Notes under the pieces: model-generated
Database searches by the model: none
Seen by the model: the letters and a program-made list of their open reading frames with translations, nothing else
Told to the model about the DNA's origin: nothing
Origin: Dokdonella_A ginsengisoli
Lineage (GTDB): Bacteria; Pseudomonadota; Gammaproteobacteria; Xanthomonadales; Rhodanobacteraceae
NCBI RefSeq assembly: GCF_042652785.1
Contig: NZ_JBHSHD010000013.1
Span: 62,001 to 126,000 of the forward strand
Length of the DNA: 64,000 nt
Reading direction: 5' to 3'
Translations under genes and position numbers: made by a program
In this document: positions 61,184 to 64,000 of the stretch, piece by piece
Numbering within the stretch: the stretch's first letter is position 1
Layout of the letters: each line of letters opens with the position of its first letter

Positions 61184-61214
61184 GCGGGCTTGCGGTTCGC
61201 CACCGCAAGCCCGC
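61184..61214 (-). terminator. Hairpin after TonB receptor 2
   Basis: A perfect 13-bp stem (GCGGGCTTGCGGT / ACCGCAAGCCCGC, 5-nt loop), 8 bp past the stop at 61222. No T-run follows. A smaller hairpin CGCACCC-TGCG-GGGTGCG is at 61151-61168. Confidence 0.6.
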
Positions 61215-61221
61215 GCGTTCG

Positions 61222-64000
61222 CTAGAACTTCTGCGTGTAGCGCAGGTAGTAGAAGCGGCCGATGTCGAAGCCGCCGTAGTACGGATACTGCGAACTCGGC
61301 GCCGTGTACATGATCGGCGGCTGCTTGTTGAACAGGTTGTTCGCACCGACCGAGATCGTGCCGTTCCACGGCGCGGTCCAGCGCACCTGCAGGTCGTGCC
61401 AGCTCGTGGAGCCGACGCGATTGGTCGGGCTGGCGCCGGTGTCGGGCGCGACGTGGTCGGGCTGGTTGCACTCCGGACCGCCTTCCTTGTCGTACGAGCA
61501 GGCCTCCTTCATGCTGGAGTAGTAGCGCGTGGTCCACGTCGCGCCGAAGTCACCCAGCGACCAGTCCAGGCTCAGGTTCGAACGGATGCGCGGGAAGCCG
61601 CCGAAGCTGTTCTGCACCGCCACCGCCGTATCCGGCTTGTCGTCCGGCTTGACGTTGTTGAAGCTGGTGTAGGTCGTGTCCCAGCTCACGCGGAAGCGGC
61701 CGAACGAGAACTCCGGCAGACGGTAGTTCACGCCGAAGTCGTAGCCTTCCACTTCCTGCCAGCCCTGGTTGATGCCGGCGATGTTGGCCGTGTTGAGCCC
61801 GCCGTTCGCGTCACGCGTGAACAGGCTGCTGGCGCAGCGGGAAACCGCGCCGAACACGTAGCAGTCCTGCAGCATCTGCGAAACCGTGTCCGCGGCGATG
61901 CGGCTCTTGATCTTGATGTTGTACCAGTCCAGGCTGAGGTCCAGACCCTGGATCCAGTTCGGGCTGTAGACCAGACCCGCGGTCTTGCTGGTCGACAGCT
62001 CCGGCTGCAGGTTCGGGTTCGAGCCGGCCACGAAGGGTGTGCCGGTCTGGCAGGGGAACGACGAGCACGGCCGTCCGCCCTGCCCCGGCTGCTGGAAGTT
62101 GCCCGGGGTCGGATTCTGCCCGCCGAATCCGCTCGTGCAGCGCGCCAGCACGTCGGGATTGCGGCCGGCCGCGTTGCGCAGGTCGCACGGGTCGGTATAG
62201 AACGCGAAGGTCTGGCTGGAGCCGCCGTACAGATTGGCGATCGTCGGTGCGCGGAAGCCCTCGGCGTAGTTGCCGCGGACCAGCAGGTCCTCGATCGGAC
62301 GCCAGGTCAGGCTGAACTTGCCGTTGGTGGTGTCACCGAACGTGGAGTAGTCCGAGTAGCGCGCCGCGACGTTGAACGACAGCTCCTTGAAGAACGGCAC
62401 GTCCTTCAGCACCGGCACGTCCACTTCCACGTAGTACTCGTCGACCGAGTAACGACCCTTGGTCATGGTGCCGGCGAGGTCGGTACTCTGACCGGCCTGC
62501 TTGGACGCGTCCGGCTCGAAGCGACCCGATTCCGAGCGGTACTCGTAACCCGTCGCGACGCCGACATCACCCGCCGGCAGCGAGAACAGCGAACCGGTCA
62601 GGTTGGCGCTGTAGTCCACCGTCTTGGTGCGGCCGGTGTCGTGGTAGAACGGGAACAGGAACGTCTGCAGTTCCTTGTTGCCCGACAGCGAGTCCGGAGC
62701 GACCGTGCCGGCCGGATAGAACGGATTCCACGGCACGCACTGTCCGGGGCCCGAGCCGTACGGGGTCGGGTTGTCCGCCGTGCCGCACTCGACGCGGTTG
62801 GTCAGCGGGTTGAAGAACGACGCGCCCGTCGCCTGCGCGACCGCCGTCAGGCTGTAGTCGCCGCGCGCGGTCTTGAGCATGTCGTTGGTGTTGACGTAGC
62901 CGCCGACGTCCCAGTTCCACGTACGGCCGGCGATCTCGAAGGTGCCTTCCAGCGTGCCGGAGAAGCGGTACGTCTGCAGGTCGCTGCGCGTGACGCGCGG
63001 CACTTCCCAGCCGCGGCGCAGGAAGTAGATGTTGGTCGCGTCGGCCGGATCGTCGACGTACTGCGTACCGAACGGGTTGTAGTAGCTGTCCGGCGACAGG
63101 TTGCCGGCCTGGAACGGATAGCCGGCGACCTGCTGCGTGGTCGAGCGCTTGTTGTACAGGATGTCGGTCGAGAACTTGATGTTGTCGGTGATGTTGTATT
63201 CACCGGCGACGAACAGCGCATGACGGTCCAGGCCGGTCGTGCCCATCATTTCTTCGTTCGAGTTGGTCAGGTCCGATGCGCCGCCGGCGGCATTGGTGCC
63301 GTGGAAGTCGTTCGGACGACCGTCCTGCCCCATGTTGAACGGATTGCCGCCCGGATTGAGCGTGCACAGTCCGTACGGGCTGTCTTCCAGCCCCGGGCAG
63401 CCGTTGGGCAGCAGGAAAGCACCCCACTGCGACACCGGCGTGTACTGGTCCAGCGGATGCAGGGGGCCAGTGCCGTAGCGGCTGAAGGGACGGTTGCGCG
63501 CCCAGGTCGGCTCTTCCTTCGAGTATTCGGTGGCGACCGTGATCGAGCCGCGCTCGTTGTGCGAGCCCAGCGTCATGCTGTAGGTCTGCTTGGTGCCGTC
63601 GCCTTCGTCGTACTGGCCGATGTAGGCGCTGGCTTCCATGCCGTCGTAGTTGCGGCGCGTGATGACGTTGACCACGCCGGCGATCGCATCGGAGCCGTAG
63701 ATCGCCGAGGCGCCGTCCTTGAGCACTTCGATGCGTTCGACCGCCGCGACCGGAACCTGCGACAGATCCTGCAGGCCGGCGCTGGTCGCGCCCAGGCGCT
63801 TGCCGTTCAGCAGGATCAGCGTGCGGTTGGCACCGAGGTTGCGCAGATCCAGGTAGTAACCGCCGACCACCTCGCCGGAGGCCAGCACGCTCGAGCGGCT
63901 GATCGGCGGTGCGCCGGCTTCGGTCAGGTTCGACAGGATGTCGACGACCGTGTTGAAGCCCTGCTTCTCGATCGCGGCGCGATCGAGCACCAGGATCGGC
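61222..64000 (-). CDS. TonB-dependent receptor (paralogue 2, 5' end beyond the window)
   Basis: About 926 residues are visible, starting inside the plug ('LVLDRAAIEKQGFNTVVDIL') and ending 'DIGRFYYLRYTQKF'. Signal peptide and plug N-terminus are outside. It aligns with the receptor at 56272-59259 without large gaps, differing mainly in short loop segments such as the ~40 residues after 'DLYGGSSQ/NLYGGSSQ' and the 'GNAGVVNVIT' plug region. The pair probably arose by tandem duplication. The loop differences suggest different ligand preference. Confidence 0.93.
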   Translation of the reverse strand, partial: PILVLDRAAIEKQGFNTVVDILSNLTEAGAPPISRSSVLASGEVVGGYYLDLRNLGANRTLILLNGKRLGATSAGLQDLSQVPVAAVERIEVLKDGASAIYGSDAIAGVVNVITRRNYDGMEASAYIGQYDEGDGTKQTYSMTLGSHNERGSITVATEYSKEEPTWARNRPFSRYGTGPLHPLDQYTPVSQWGAFLLPNGCPGLEDSPYGLCTLNPGGNPFNMGQDGRPNDFHGTNAAGGASDLTNSNEEMMGTTGLDRHALFVAGEYNITDNIKFSTDILYNKRSTTQQVAGYPFQAGNLSPDSYYNPFGTQYVDDPADATNIYFLRRGWEVPRVTRSDLQTYRFSGTLEGTFEIAGRTWNWDVGGYVNTNDMLKTARGDYSLTAVAQATGASFFNPLTNRVECGTADNPTPYGSGPGQCVPWNPFYPAGTVAPDSLSGNKELQTFLFPFYHDTGRTKTVDYSANLTGSLFSLPAGDVGVATGYEYRSESGRFEPDASKQAGQSTDLAGTMTKGRYSVDEYYVEVDVPVLKDVPFFKELSFNVAARYSDYSTFGDTTNGKFSLTWRPIEDLLVRGNYAEGFRAPTIANLYGGSSQTFAFYTDPCDLRNAAGRNPDVLARCTSGFGGQNPTPGNFQQPGQGGRPCSSFPCQTGTPFVAGSNPNLQPELSTSKTAGLVYSPNWIQGLDLSLDWYNIKIKSRIAADTVSQMLQDCYVFGAVSRCASSLFTRDANGGLNTANIAGINQGWQEVEGYDFGVNYRLPEFSFGRFRVSWDTTYTSFNNVKPDDKPDTAVAVQNSFGGFPRIRSNLSLDWSLGDFGATWTTRYYSSMKEACSYDKEGGPECNQPDHVAPDTGASPTNRVGSTSWHDLQVRWTAPWNGTISVGANNLFNKQPPIMYTAPSSQYPYYGGFDIGRFYYLRYTQKF

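Overview
The window is GC-rich bacterial chromosome, densely coded on both strands with many start/stop overlaps. No phage, transposase, CRISPR array, rRNA or tRNA was recognised. The gene set suggests a free-living gammaproteobacterium of the Xanthomonadales/Lysobacterales, probably Rhodanobacteraceae (Dokdonella-like): a long E. coli-type FadE, GTP-dependent PEP carboxykinase, a SAM riboswitch ahead of metX-metB-homoserine dehydrogenase, large peptide-type TonB receptors, and secreted proteins ending in an 'F-x-D/N-G-F/Y-D/E' tail. The taxon is an inference from content, not a measured placement.

Layout. 1-12.6 kb: secreted or surface proteins (tail of one gene, a HAF-repeat protein, a collagen-like protein with a small partner, a CSLREA/beta-helix protein, a leucine-rich-repeat protein), interleaved with a CadC-like regulator, an ATP-grasp enzyme and the electron-transfer flavoprotein pair etfB-etfA. 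12.7-20.1 kb: M48 peptidase with a DUF898 membrane protein, a GMC oxidoreductase, a MOSC protein, an NTT-like transporter and a cyanophycinase-like peptidase. 20.4-27.7 kb: a Fec-type unit (ECF sigma, FecR, STN-containing TonB receptor) followed by an S9A oligopeptidase. 27.9-35.1 kb: Nudix hydrolase, S-formylglutathione hydrolase, yeast-type cytosine deaminase, small proteins, and a fatty-acid unit (alpha/beta hydrolase-fadE) divergent from a TetR regulator with two matching operators.

35.2-44.9 kb holds the most unusual locus: a nine-gene minus-strand operon that looks like an undescribed RiPP (ribosomally made, modified peptide) system. It begins with a radical-SAM protein resembling the PoyD peptide epimerases. 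Next come a 53-residue peptide with a hydrophobic six-cysteine C-terminus, a perfect 12-bp hairpin, a four-copy ~37-bp tandem repeat, two small membrane proteins, a MacA-like adaptor, a MacB-type ATPase and permease, an ABC-2 permease, and a PmbA/TldE-like protein. An XRE regulator lies divergently across a promoter with nested palindromes. A plausible scheme is: the peptide is made, residues are epimerised by the radical-SAM enzyme, the leader is cut with the help of TldD/PmbA, and the product is exported by the ABC machinery.

45.0-64.0 kb: pckG; an ECF sigma/anti-sigma/DUF4097 operon; the methionine operon (metX with SAM-I riboswitch, metB, homoserine dehydrogenase); prfC; a second sigma/anti-sigma pair; and two near-identical TonB receptors flanking an AraC regulator, the second cut by the window edge. 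Short palindromic repeats of several families sit between genes throughout.
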